Of a stretch of 64,000 bases of DNA, positions 16,690-24,442 are shown in pieces. How positions within the stretch are numbered: position 1 is the first letter of the stretch; each line of letters begins with the position of its first letter. The notes beneath the pieces were generated by a model. That model was not told where the DNA came from. It searched no databases and saw only the letters and a program-made list of their open reading frames with translations. Both the position numbers and the translations under genes were made by a program. The stretch is from Nesterenkonia muleiensis (GTDB lineage Bacteria > Actinomycetota > Actinomycetes > Actinomycetales > Micrococcaceae), in NCBI RefSeq assembly GCF_003600155.1, contig NZ_QWLD01000056.1, positions 1-64,000 of the forward strand. Direction: 5' to 3'.

Positions 16690-17741
16690 CGGCTCTCACC
16701 GGCCTTTGTGCGGTGCCTGACCGTCCGTTCCCCGGTCGCCCGGGGATCTTCCAGCGCCAGATACAGCGCGTAGAGCCCGGCGGCAATACCGGCGGTGAGC
16801 AGCACTTCCACGGTGAGGATCACTGCGAAGGCCCATGCCGGGTCCCAGCTCAGCCACGGTTCGCCCACCAGCGGTCCCAGCAGTCCGGCCAGGATGAACA
16901 CGACGACGCCGGCCACCAGTGCCGCGACCATGATGCGGCCCGGGACCGTGCTAAGTCGGTCCTGAGCCGCGTTGAGATGGGACGGGGCCAGCCACCGCGG
17001 TGCGGTACCGGCCACCCGCAGCAGGATCAGCAGTGCCGCCAGGACCGCCCCGGACTGGAAGGCGCCGCCTGAGTCGGAGCTTCCGGCGAAGAGCAGCCAC
17101 AGCCCGGCCAGCAGCAGCACCGGTGCGCTCAGGCGCACCATCCAGCTGAAGGTCGCACTCCGGGCGGTGTGCCCGGCGTGGGTGTGCCGGAAGGAGGCCA
17201 GCTCAGGCTCGGCTCCGGGGTCTGTGTTCTGCCGCAGGGCCAGCGCGGCCAGCGCCGCCAGCATCAGCACCGCAGACTCCAGCAGGGTGTCGTAGGCGCG
17301 GAAGGCCAGCAGCACCCCGGTGATCCCATGCTCGACACCGGTAGCGGGCAGCTGTTCCTGCAGCGGATCGGTCCACCCGGGCATCGTCTGCTCCACCCGC
17401 AGCCAGGCCGACGCGAGGATCACCACCAGGACCGCCCCGGCAGCTGTCCCCAACACCGGTGCCAGCCAGCCGGTGGCGGCAGCGGACGGCCGGTCTCTTC
17501 TGGGGCCGGAGGCCACATAGACCAGCGCTCCGCCGAGCAGCCCGCCGCCCAGCGCGGCCTCAGCCAGCGCCACGTCCACGCTGTCCAGCCGCAGCCAGAT
17601 CAGCGAGGTCACCACGCTCAGCAGTAGAAACCCCATCACCTGCACGATCCGGGTATGGGGCAGAAGCGAGCGCGGGAGGACTACCACTGCTGCGGCGACC
17701 AGCGCGGCGGCGGCGAGCACCCAGTCAACGGGCTCAGCCAT
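16686..17741 (-). CDS. Fused MrpA C-terminal domain (DUF4040) and MrpB
   Basis: This encodes about 351 aa. The first ~90 residues (MAEPVDWVL onward, with DSVDVALAEAALGGGLLGGALVYVA) are the DUF4040/MrpA C-terminal membrane unit. After a middle segment (GVEHGITGVLLAFRAYDTLLE, about 150-170) comes the MrpB domain with LFAGSSDSGGAFQSGAVLAALLILL. The start at 17741 is chosen for its homologous MAEP start and upstream GGAGG; the open frame extends to 17780. Detaching the DUF4040 part from MrpA and joining it to MrpB is unlike the classic mrpABCDEFG arrangement. Confidence 0.78.
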   Translation of the reverse strand: MAEPVDWVLAAAALVAAAVVVLPRSLLPHTRIVQVMGFLLLSVVTSLIWLRLDSVDVALAEAALGGGLLGGALVYVASGPRRDRPSAAATGWLAPVLGTAAGAVLVVILASAWLRVEQTMPGWTDPLQEQLPATGVEHGITGVLLAFRAYDTLLESAVLMLAALAALALRQNTDPGAEPELASFRHTHAGHTARSATFSWMVRLSAPVLLLAGLWLLFAGSSDSGGAFQSGAVLAALLILLRVAGTAPRWLAPSHLNAAQDRLSTVPGRIMVAALVAGVVVFILAGLLGPLVGEPWLSWDPAWAFAVILTVEVLLTAGIAAGLYALYLALEDPRATGERTVRHRTKAGESR

Positions 17742-18039
17742 CGCCTGCCTCCGCTGCTGGGGTCTCGGCTTCCAGCTCACCCAGCACCCGGGCCGAGACC
17801 GACGCCGCGGCCAGTGCCAGAATCCAGGTCAGCATCAGCAGCCCGGCCGCAGTCCAGCTGCCCAGCAGCACCGCGATGCCCAGGGCCAGCAGGCCCAGGC
17901 CCAGATTGTCGGCCTTGGTCAGGGCGTGCAGCCGGCTGCGCACATCAGGGAACCTCAGCAGGCCGACGGTACCGGCGGTGAAGAACACTGTTCCCAGCAC
18001 CACCAGCAGCACTCCGGCGACTTCCAGCACGCTGGTCAT
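17734..18039 (-). CDS. mrpG: Mrp/Mnh antiporter subunit G
   Basis: This is a 101-aa three-helix protein with GTVGLLRFPDVRSRLHALTKADNLG, the diagnostic motif of MrpG/PhaG. It starts within the end of mrpF (4-nt overlap) and overlaps the DUF4040/MrpB gene by 8 nt. Confidence 0.9.
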   Translation of the reverse strand: MTSVLEVAGVLLVVLGTVFFTAGTVGLLRFPDVRSRLHALTKADNLGLGLLALGIAVLLGSWTAAGLLMLTWILALAAASVSARVLGELEAETPAAEAGDG

Positions 18040-18332
18040 GGGCCAGCACCTGCCTGTTGCTGGGAATCATCGGCCGGGGTGCGGCGTCGTGCTGCTGCCC
18101 GCACCGCTGCGGTGAGTGCCGCTGTGCCGGTCAGCACCACCGCGGCGTCCAGAAAGCGGGGATTCTCTGCCAGCACTGCCAGCACTGCGGCGGCGGCAGC
18201 TCCGGTGGTGCCTGCCAGCAGGACCACCAGCAGCCAAGACTCTGCCTGGGGCCGGCGAGCGCAGCTCACCGCGGCCAGGATGAGGTTCAGCACCAGCACT
18301 GCGAAGACCGCAGTCAGTACCAGATCCGTCAC
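18036..18332 (-). CDS. mrpF: Mrp/Mnh antiporter subunit F-like
   Basis: This is the first gene of the antiporter operon, about 98 aa with three membrane helices. The NPRFLDAAVVLTGTAALTAAVRAA segment fits the MrpF C-terminal helix. The GTG start at 18332 follows AAAGGAGGG at ideal spacing; the frame is open back to 18404 but that part is not membrane-like. Similarity to MrpF is modest, and the assignment leans on position next to mrpG. Confidence 0.65.
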   Translation of the reverse strand: MTDLVLTAVFAVLVLNLILAAVSCARRPQAESWLLVVLLAGTTGAAAAAVLAVLAENPRFLDAAVVLTGTAALTAAVRAAARRRTPADDSQQQAGAGP

Positions 18333-18409
18333 ACGCCCTCCTTTCGCCCCATGCCAGCGCTCTTTACTCCATCTATGGACAACCTCTGCGTGGCCGCTGA
18401 CCATTCCCT

Positions 18410-18575
18410 CCAGCGTTGATATGGAACCGCAGCATGCTCAGGGAGTATCTGGGCCTAGCCGGGCCAGACCTCAAGGATGCCCCGCGGGGATTTCATTAGG
18501 CATTTCGGCGTGCAGGAGCGGATTCGCTGGGAGTATGTGCTGAACCGGTTAGAACGGAGGATGTCACAGTTGTGA
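18410..18575 (+). pseudogene. Relic of a second jetD 3' end
   Basis: Reading 18410-18487 gives PALIWNRSMLREYLGLAGPDLKDAPR in one frame, which lines up with SALMDRATLKAHLDLAGPDRKDAPR of the intact JetD at 9682-10875. After a +1 shift the sequence continues (to the TGA at 18573-18575) as FGVQERIRWEYVLNRLERRMSQL, matching the JetD ending QERIPWEYALERLNQAL. An in-frame TAG appears if the first frame is followed. It is on the plus strand like the jet genes, between the antiporter promoter and the glycerophosphodiesterase gene. It differs from the intact copy at many positions, so it is a diverged homologue, not a recent duplication. Confidence 0.75.
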
Positions 18576-18608
18576 TCTCCAGTGGAACCCCTCGGGATGA
18601 ACGCTCCA

Positions 18609-19400
18609 TCATAGGCTTTCGCGGATTGCCAGCGCGCGTCTCGGAAAGTTTGTTGTCACCAGCCAGGCGCGGCTGTCGCTGAGCCAGGCGCGGAGTTCCT
18701 CCTCTTCATCGACGGTCCACACCAGCAGTGGCAGGCCCATCTTCTGCGCCAGCCGCGCCAGCCGTAACTTGGCCAGCTGTTTATTCGCCACAATGAGGTT
18801 TGCCCGGCATGTGCGGAGGCGCCGTTCGGGGAAGATCTCACGCAGCCGCAGGCTCAGGGTGGCTGTAGGACTCAACTCCTCAGCGCTTCGGCCCAAGGAG
18901 AGACCTACCAGCAAAGCCGGGTATCTATGCTCGGCCCATCGGCGCACTGTCAGGACGGACGGGTCCTCTAACGTCGTGATGATGCAGTTGGCTACGCCCA
19001 TCTTTTCGATGACCAGGCTGGCCGCCTCCACTTCATAGGTTGAGGCAGGGTCATCATAGAGCTCCGGCGGTGAGGTGAACTTGAGGTCCACATGTGCCTT
19101 GGACTTTCCCCGAAGGATGTCTAAGGCCTCGTTCAGGGTAACGATTTCGCTCTGTACCGCGGTGAGCTCATCGTAGTCGACAGCACCAATGGGGCGTTGT
19201 TGGCCGTTGATGACCACATAATTGTCATGATGGAGCACGAAAGTGCCGTCCTTGCAGCGTTGCACATCGAATTCTACGAAGTCGTATGCGGCCTCAGCGG
19301 AACCGATAAGGGTGGGGCGGCGGTTCTCTGCTGATATGTCGAGTTCGGCACCTGACCGGTGCGCCGAGACCATCACCGTATGGCCCGTCGAGGCATTCAC
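18609..19400 (-). CDS. Glycerophosphodiester phosphodiesterase family protein
   Basis: This encodes 263 aa of the GDPD TIM barrel, which hydrolyses glycerophosphodiesters to glycerol-3-phosphate and an alcohol. VSAHRSGAELDISAENR gives the catalytic HR...EN motif, FVEFDVQRCKDGTFVLHHD gives the metal-binding ExD and second catalytic His, and VDLKF and LPLLVWTVDEEEE complete the barrel. There is no signal peptide, so it is probably cytoplasmic. It overlaps the upstream CorA-like gene by 4 nt (ATGA) and is likely co-transcribed. Confidence 0.88.
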   Translation of the reverse strand: MNASTGHTVMVSAHRSGAELDISAENRRPTLIGSAEAAYDFVEFDVQRCKDGTFVLHHDNYVVINGQQRPIGAVDYDELTAVQSEIVTLNEALDILRGKSKAHVDLKFTSPPELYDDPASTYEVEAASLVIEKMGVANCIITTLEDPSVLTVRRWAEHRYPALLVGLSLGRSAEELSPTATLSLRLREIFPERRLRTCRANLIVANKQLAKLRLARLAQKMGLPLLVWTVDEEEELRAWLSDSRAWLVTTNFPRRALAIRESL

Positions 19401-20689
19401 GCTGAACTCCTTAGACGATTGCGGATCGAAAGGGCGACAGCGATGACAAGAATCACGCTGCTGCTGAGCAGGGTGATCAGCCAGGGTACGCCGTAGGCGT
19501 TCATATCGAAGGCCGATGTTTCAGGTGGAATGTCGAGGTTGGTGGACATCCCGAAGTAGGAGAGCAGTAAGCCGAAGGGGAAGATCACGGCCGAGGCCAC
19601 CAGCGCGATGATCTGCCACGTCTCGCGAATTCGGACGTTGCGCCGCTCGCGCTCTGTGCGGGATTCAGCCAGGTAGGTCTCGGAGACTCGGGACAATGAT
19701 TCCAGGAGCGATTGGGTGGAGGCCAGACTAGTGATCAGGCCCAGGGACTCCTGGAAGCTCTTGCGGAATTCGTCGACCACCAGTTCAGGAAGATGTATCC
19801 CGTCAACATAGGTTTCCACACCCACTGTGAGGTCCAGCTGTAGTTTGCGCACTGCCTCCGTGAGATCCTGGATCCGGTTCAGCTGAACGTCGTCACCCTC
19901 GAGAACCCGGAGGTGTTTGAGCTTTTCCGTCACATCTCGGCGCACGATGCGCAGCCTCGACAATCCTGCTAACAGGGTGGCGGCGGTGAGGTAGATGGCG
20001 TTCACGGTGTTCTCGTCCTGGCCCGCGACTGCCAGCACGCCGCGCCCATGGCTGCCGGCTTGATCTGGCGTGAGGTTGAGCATTCCGGGGGATTTGATCG
20101 CTGGTGGGCGGTGAGTGCGTTGGCCGGATGCATCCCGGAGAATGATCTGGTCCAGAGAGTGGGAAAATCCGTTGTTCACCCGCTCCTGCACCATGATTCG
20201 GCCGGGCTCTGCTCCGGCTGCCACGATCTGCAGAACGTCCTGCTCCCAGGCTAGCTCTGTGGGAGCGGTTGAGATCTGCTCGGCTGTCCAGTGCGGGAGC
20301 GGAAGTCCGTCGATGAGCAGCTGGTGGCGCTGGTGGCACATGATGGACAGATCCTGGGCGATATCGGCGGATGTGCAGTGCCGTGAAGACTCCATGTGCA
20401 GTTGAATGGCCCGTTTACAGTCTGAGATGATCCTCCACGCGTAAGTGGCCTCTGGGGTGGACTCTTCATCCTTCAGCGAGAGTTGGGCTGAGGTGAGCCT
20501 CCCCTCGGCGAGAACACGGAACTGCGCGGTGGCCTGGTGCTCCAGGTGGGCCAAATGGATGGTGAACCGGCCCAACGGGAGGGATGATTCGAAAGACTCT
20601 GCGGGCCCCTGAGCGAGTACTTCATCGGTCAACGTCTTTGGCGCTATGAACGTGTAAATGTGAATAATGCGGTTGTTCTCGCCTGTCAT
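19397..20689 (-). CDS. CorA-like two-helix membrane protein
   Basis: This encodes a 430-aa protein with a large N-terminal soluble part, a long helical region (about 240-340) and two C-terminal membrane helices (WQIIALVASAVIFPFGLLLSYFG and VPWLITLLSSSVILVIAVAL). This layout is that of CorA-type divalent cation channels, and the loop after the first helix reads YFGMS where CorA has YGMN. The altered signature means magnesium transport cannot be assumed. It precedes a glycerophosphodiesterase gene in an overlapping pair and is divergent from the hydrolase at 20802. Confidence 0.6.
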   Translation of the reverse strand: MTGENNRIIHIYTFIAPKTLTDEVLAQGPAESFESSLPLGRFTIHLAHLEHQATAQFRVLAEGRLTSAQLSLKDEESTPEATYAWRIISDCKRAIQLHMESSRHCTSADIAQDLSIMCHQRHQLLIDGLPLPHWTAEQISTAPTELAWEQDVLQIVAAGAEPGRIMVQERVNNGFSHSLDQIILRDASGQRTHRPPAIKSPGMLNLTPDQAGSHGRGVLAVAGQDENTVNAIYLTAATLLAGLSRLRIVRRDVTEKLKHLRVLEGDDVQLNRIQDLTEAVRKLQLDLTVGVETYVDGIHLPELVVDEFRKSFQESLGLITSLASTQSLLESLSRVSETYLAESRTERERRNVRIRETWQIIALVASAVIFPFGLLLSYFGMSTNLDIPPETSAFDMNAYGVPWLITLLSSSVILVIAVALSIRNRLRSSA

Positions 20690-20734
20690 TGGACCCTTTC
20701 CGTCCCAGATCTGCCGTGGGATTCATGCTATCCC

Positions 20735-20766
20735 CTACCTTCAGCTCGCAAGGGGGATTAAGGTAG
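20735..20766. promoter_or_regulatory. Inverted repeat between divergent genes
   Basis: CTACCTT (20735-20741) and AAGGTAG (20760-20766) are perfect 7-bp arms 18 nt apart in the gap between the CorA-like gene (minus) and the dienelactone hydrolase family gene (plus). It is a candidate operator; no regulator gene is adjacent. Confidence 0.35.
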
Positions 20767-20801
20767 TTAGAGATTCACAGAGCAAGGCAAAGGAGGACTT
20801 C

Positions 20802-21512
20802 ATGGCTGAGAAGACCCCGCACCAGAACATCACCTTCCCGCTTCCCGGTGCCGAGGTGACCGACACCGGCCACGGTTACCTGGCCATCCCGCCCAGCGGT
20901 TCAGGGCCTGGTGTGATCGTCATCCAGGAGTGGTGGGGCCTGACCGACCACATCAAAGACGTTGCTGACCGGCTCGCCGTCGAGGGTTTCGTGGCCCTGG
21001 CCCCGGATCTCTACGGAGGCTGGATCACCCACGACGGCGATGAGGCCGGAGAGATGATGTCCACGCTTCCGGCGGAGGAGGGTGCCCGTCAGCTGGCCGG
21101 TGCCACCGACTTCCTGCTTGCCCACGACAATGTCACCTCAGCCTCGGTAGGGACCATCGGTTTCTGCATGGGTGGGGGTTTCGTCCTGGCGCTGGCCGCC
21201 CAGCAGGGCGAGAAAGTCTCCGCGGCAGTGCCGTTCTACGGGGTCGGCCAGGCGGTCCCCAACAGCTACACCGGGGTGCAGGCAGCCGTCCAGGGGCATT
21301 ACGCGTCGCAGGATGCGATGTACCCTGAGGCCGAGGCTCGTCGTCAGGAGGAGCAGATCCGGGAGGAGTCCGGCGCAGACGTCGAGTTCTTCTACTACGA
21401 CGCCGGCCACGCCTTCCACAATGACGAGAACCTCATCGGCACCTACGACGCCGAGAAGGCCCGCCTGGCCTGGGACCGCAGTGTGGACTTCCTCCGCAAA
21501 AACGTCGTCTGA
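20802..21512 (+). CDS. Dienelactone hydrolase family protein
   Basis: This encodes a 236-aa alpha/beta hydrolase of the DLH family. VIVIQEWWGLTDHIKDVADRLAVEGF is the usual N-terminal segment with the conserved Glu; GFCMGGGFVLALAA supplies the Cys nucleophile; YYDAGHAFHND supplies the His. The start at 20802 has AAAGGAGG at proper distance. It is not next to the aromatic cluster at 46-62 kb. Family members are also general carboxyl-ester hydrolases, so dienelactone activity is only a possibility. Confidence 0.85.
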   Translation: MAEKTPHQNITFPLPGAEVTDTGHGYLAIPPSGSGPGVIVIQEWWGLTDHIKDVADRLAVEGFVALAPDLYGGWITHDGDEAGEMMSTLPAEEGARQLAGATDFLLAHDNVTSASVGTIGFCMGGGFVLALAAQQGEKVSAAVPFYGVGQAVPNSYTGVQAAVQGHYASQDAMYPEAEARRQEEQIREESGADVEFFYYDAGHAFHNDENLIGTYDAEKARLAWDRSVDFLRKNVV

Positions 21513-21635
21513 CCGAGCCGTTCGGTGGACGCAGAGCCCATGGCTTAGCTCTGCCTGGCACCACCCGACTCTACGATCGGCTTCCTGGCCAAGTTCGTCA
21601 CCGCCACTATGCGGAAGTGCAGTGTGTGAGGATTT

Positions 21636-21950
21636 TCAGAGCTTCAGAAGCCTGCGGAGGATGTTCTCGATGCGGATTATCTCCAGTGGGTCGAGTTCAC
21701 CAACTCTATGCAGGAGGCGCTGAGCGCTGCGCACGCAGATGAGTTCGCACTGCACATAAGACGGTTCGCCGCTTAGCTCGACCTCGATATGCGTGCGGTA
21801 GCCACGCCGGGTTCTGCTGATCGGCAGGACTATTGGGAGGTCATACTCCGCAGTCTGGTCAGCAGACACCATGACTGCGGGTCGCACAGCTCCGGGTTCA
21901 TGGCCAATAGGCTCGCCGAAGTCGCAGAGCCACACCTCTCCCCTTCTCAC
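21636..21950 (-). CDS. MazF/PemK-type toxin
   Basis: This encodes a 104-aa mRNA interferase-like protein: MRRGEVWLCDFGEPIGHEPGAVRPAVMVSAD carries the family start (RGEVWLxDF, GxEpgxxRPavvvs), and VLPISRTRRGYRTHIEV and VQCELICVRSAQRL follow. The GTG start overlaps the antitoxin stop. All conserved parts are present, so it should be active. Confidence 0.9.
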   Translation of the reverse strand: MRRGEVWLCDFGEPIGHEPGAVRPAVMVSADQTAEYDLPIVLPISRTRRGYRTHIEVELSGEPSYVQCELICVRSAQRLLHRVGELDPLEIIRIENILRRLLKL

Positions 21951-22204
21951 AGTAAGTGGCCCCAGTCCTCATCCTCATCCAGGAGTTCCTGGTAGCCGCC
22001 GCTGAGTTTCTCCGCCTCATTCCTCAGATCTTCCCTGGCTTGTGGCGTAGTCATAGTCCGGCGCACTTCAGCCCAGAACTCCTGGTCGGCCTGAGCTTCC
22101 AGAGCTTCCTCGATGACCTGTGACATCGGCTTGCCCTGTGCTTTGGAGCGCTCCGCGATGCGTGCACGCACTTTCTCATCCACACGAATCGTCGTTGTTG
22201 CCAT
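21947..22204 (-). CDS. Antitoxin of MazF-type pair (RHH-like)
   Basis: This is an 85-aa protein starting MATTTIRVDEKVRARIAERSKAQGKPMSQVIEEAL, a ribbon-helix-helix DNA-binding unit, with an acidic tail ELLDEDEDWGHLL. The start at 22204 fits the domain start; the frame continues upstream to 22237 but without homologous sequence. There is little ribosome-binding sequence before the ATG, so the mRNA may have a very short leader. The stop overlaps the toxin start. Confidence 0.82.
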   Translation of the reverse strand: MATTTIRVDEKVRARIAERSKAQGKPMSQVIEEALEAQADQEFWAEVRRTMTTPQAREDLRNEAEKLSGGYQELLDEDEDWGHLL

Positions 22205-22237
22205 ATACTCAAGTCTACTAGTGTGACACAAAATCAT

Positions 22238-22248
22238 CTACACGTAGT
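22238..22248. promoter_or_regulatory. Candidate TA operator shared with the relBE-like locus
   Basis: CTACACGTAGT (CTAC-AC-GTAG inverted repeat) lies about 34 nt upstream of the MazF-pair antitoxin start and 9 nt before the divergent gene at 22257. The same 11 bases occur at 6908-6918 in the promoter of the RelBE-like pair. Confidence 0.45.
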
Positions 22249-22256
22249 CTGAGGAT

Positions 22257-22985
22257 GTGATTCTTGGGACGATTCCGGGGGCGACGCCGGACAAATGGGT
22301 CGATCGGTGGCAGCACAGGTATCCGAGCCATGGGCTGGAACTACGGCACTACGACGACGCCGGCCAGCTTGAGCGGATTGCCGCAGGCACCGTGGACCTC
22401 GGCTACATTCGGTTCCGAGAAGGCGAAGACCAGGTAGATAGAGACCTCTGCCACCGGGTTCTGCTTTACCGAGAGGAGCCGGTGGTGTGCGCTGCCGCCG
22501 GTCATTGGATCGCCGCGGCAGAGGACTCGGTCTCCGTCGATGAGCTTGCCAAGGAAAGTTCCCTTGACCCCAAAGCTATGATTGCCGGCAGCGGTCCGGC
22601 AGATATCCACAGTTCCAAGGCGGGTGCCGACCTAGCGCGGGCGGAGCGGACGGCGCTGGAGGTGGTTGCCAGCGGCGCCGGCGTCGTAGTACTGCCGAAT
22701 TCGGTGGCCCGGATGCTCAGCCGCAAGGACGTGGTGATCCGCAGAATAGAGGACTCTCCCGGCTTCGACACCGGGCTGGCCTGGCTGCGCGACCGCGACG
22801 ACGACCTCATCCAGGAGTTCATCGGCATCGCCCGCGGCCGGAAAGCAGGTTCTGGCCGCAGTCAGCTGAGCGCCAAGAAGGCTAAGCCGGAAGCCGCTCC
22901 CGGAGCGCGCTCGCGGCAGAGGTCACGTCTTCAGCCGCGGTCACCGCGCGCACGACCACCACGCGGTCGGCGCCGGCCGCGGTGA
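22257..22985 (+). CDS. LysR substrate-binding domain protein lacking the HTH
   Basis: The first ~190 residues resemble the effector half of LysR regulators: LGTIPGATPDKWVDRW...LELRHYDDAGQLERIAAGTVDLGYIR, and VVASGAGVVVLPNSVARML. No helix-turn-helix precedes it: the frame starts at GTG 22257, only 52 nt from the divergent antitoxin. From about nt 22850 the product becomes Arg/Pro-rich (ARPPRGRRRPR) because the frame runs for 104 nt into the opposite strand of thiE. Either the natural stop was lost by frameshift or the gene is a relic. Confidence 0.55.
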   Translation: MILGTIPGATPDKWVDRWQHRYPSHGLELRHYDDAGQLERIAAGTVDLGYIRFREGEDQVDRDLCHRVLLYREEPVVCAAAGHWIAAAEDSVSVDELAKESSLDPKAMIAGSGPADIHSSKAGADLARAERTALEVVASGAGVVVLPNSVARMLSRKDVVIRRIEDSPGFDTGLAWLRDRDDDLIQEFIGIARGRKAGSGRSQLSAKKAKPEAAPGARSRQRSRLQPRSPRARPPRGRRRPR

Positions 22986-23595
22986 CCTCACCGATGTTCT
23001 CGGCATTGATGCCGCCGATGGCGAAGAACGGCGTGGCAGACTCCAGTGAGGCGGCCTGGGCCGGAAGATCGGTGCCCACCGCGGCACGGTCCGGCTTGGT
23101 GGGGGTCTCCCACACCGGCCCGGTGCAGTAGTAGTCGATGCCGATATCCGAATCGGCCTCACGCACTTGATCAAACGACTGGCAGGAACGCCCGATGACC
23201 ACATCATCGCCCAGGATTGACCGGGCCTGGGCGGTGGAGAGATCCTCCTGTCCCACGTGGAAGACATCCACTCCGGTGATCAGTGCCAGATCCGCACGGT
23301 CATTGGCCGCAGAGAGCCCACCGTACTCATCGGCGACCTCCTTCAGCAGGGTCAGCGCAGCGATCTCAGTCTGCGCCGAGACCTGCTTGTCCCGGACCTG
23401 AATAATGTCCACCCCGCCGGCAAAAGCATCTGCGTAGAACCTTCGCAGCGCCTCAAAGCCCAGCTCCTCCACCGGACCGGCGTCGGGAAAGGCGATGAAC
23501 CGCTGCAGATCAGTGCAGACGTAGAGACGCGAGGACAGCAGCCGCTCGCGGCGGAGCTGGCCGAGCTGGGTGGGTTCTGGAGTTGGTGTGGTCAT
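22882..23595 (-). CDS. thiE: Thiamine-phosphate synthase
   Basis: This encodes 237 aa, ThiE, which joins the pyrimidine diphosphate HMP-PP and the thiazole phosphate to give thiamine phosphate. Seen: RLYVCTDLQ, GGVDIIQVRDKQVS (substrate loop), AANDRADLA, DVFHVGQEDLS, IGRSCQS, YYCTGPVWETPTKPDRAAVG and FFAIGGINAENIGEV: the full set of conserved blocks. No other thi gene is in the window and no TPP riboswitch was noticed in the short upstream gap. A DJ-1 family gene lies 9 nt upstream in the same direction. Confidence 0.92.
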   Translation of the reverse strand: MTTPTPEPTQLGQLRRERLLSSRLYVCTDLQRFIAFPDAGPVEELGFEALRRFYADAFAGGVDIIQVRDKQVSAQTEIAALTLLKEVADEYGGLSAANDRADLALITGVDVFHVGQEDLSTAQARSILGDDVVIGRSCQSFDQVREADSDIGIDYYCTGPVWETPTKPDRAAVGTDLPAQAASLESATPFFAIGGINAENIGEVTAAGADRVVVVRAVTAAEDVTSAASALRERLPA

Positions 23596-23604
23596 GTCTC
23601 CACA

Positions 23605-24150
23605 CTATCCGGCGACCAGGGAGAGGAAGGCGCGGTTGAAGTCCTCCAGGTCGCCGGGATTGCGGGAGGTGACCAAACCATTAGAGATCACGGCGGACTC
23701 ATCGATCCACTCTGCCCCGGCATTGACCAGATCGGTCTTCAGCGAGGCGTAGCTGGTCACCGTCCGGCCGGGTAATACACCGATCTCGGTGAGGATCCAC
23801 GGCCCGTGGCAGATGGCGGCTACCGGTTTGCCGGCCTCGAAGAAAGCCTTGACGAAGCGCTGGGCATGCTCGTCAGTGCGCAGTGTATCGGCGTTCAGGG
23901 TGCCACCGGGCAGCACCAAACCGGCGTAATCATCAGCATCGGCAGAGGGCAGGTGGACGTCGACATCGAAATGATCGGCATGCTCCCAGTCGCTCTTCAT
24001 CGCCTGGATCTGCCCCTCCTCGGGGGAGACCACCACGGCAGTGCCGCCGGCTTGGTCAATAGCGGCGATCGGATCGGTCAGCTCCGGCTGCTCCACGCCG
24101 TTGGTGGTCAGCAGTGCAATTTTGGTTCCCGGGATGGCGGTGTCAGCCAT
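23605..24150 (-). CDS. DJ-1/PfpI family protein
   Basis: This encodes 181 aa, type-1 glutamine amidotransferase-like fold, similar to PfpI/YhbO proteins that deal with protein damage or glyoxals. KIALLTTNGVEQPELTDP (with the conserved Glu), DYAGLVLPGGTLNADTLR, and AAICHGPWILTEIG with the nucleophile-elbow Cys-His are visible, plus VTSRNPGDLEDFNRAF. The start at 24150 has GAGGAGG upstream. It lies 9 nt before thiE and is probably in one transcript. Confidence 0.9.
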   Translation of the reverse strand: MADTAIPGTKIALLTTNGVEQPELTDPIAAIDQAGGTAVVVSPEEGQIQAMKSDWEHADHFDVDVHLPSADADDYAGLVLPGGTLNADTLRTDEHAQRFVKAFFEAGKPVAAICHGPWILTEIGVLPGRTVTSYASLKTDLVNAGAEWIDESAVISNGLVTSRNPGDLEDFNRAFLSLVAG

Positions 24151-24442
24151 GGTGGGTTCCTCCTCGTGAGGCTCTCTTCGGCGACATCGGCCAGGATCAG
24201 AGTCCGGTTCAGAGAAGAGTCTGATGAGGGCCGCTTTCACCTCACCACAATAGGAGCCTGGTCTTCATCTGCCGGTGACAGAACCTCGACGTTCCCTGAC
24301 AGTTCACAGTGTCCTTTGCTCATCGTCTTCCCCTTCGTGAAGCTTCCAGGGTGGGGTCAGCCTGGTCCTGCGCACACCAAGAAGCTGATAAGCGGACCAG
24401 CCGGCCGGTCCGGGGAGATTCGGAGCCGCAATCTGCGTCACC
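24151..24442. other. Gap without recognisable gene
   Basis: About 290 bases between the DJ-1 gene start and the end of the LysR gene. I see no supported gene, no clear hairpin terminator and no repeat. It should hold the promoter of the DJ-1/thiE pair. Confidence 0.4.

Noticed and set aside
22882-23595. TPP riboswitch before thiE
   Set aside because: The gap to the upstream DJ-1 gene is only 9 nt, and no conserved TPP aptamer sequence was visible before that gene.
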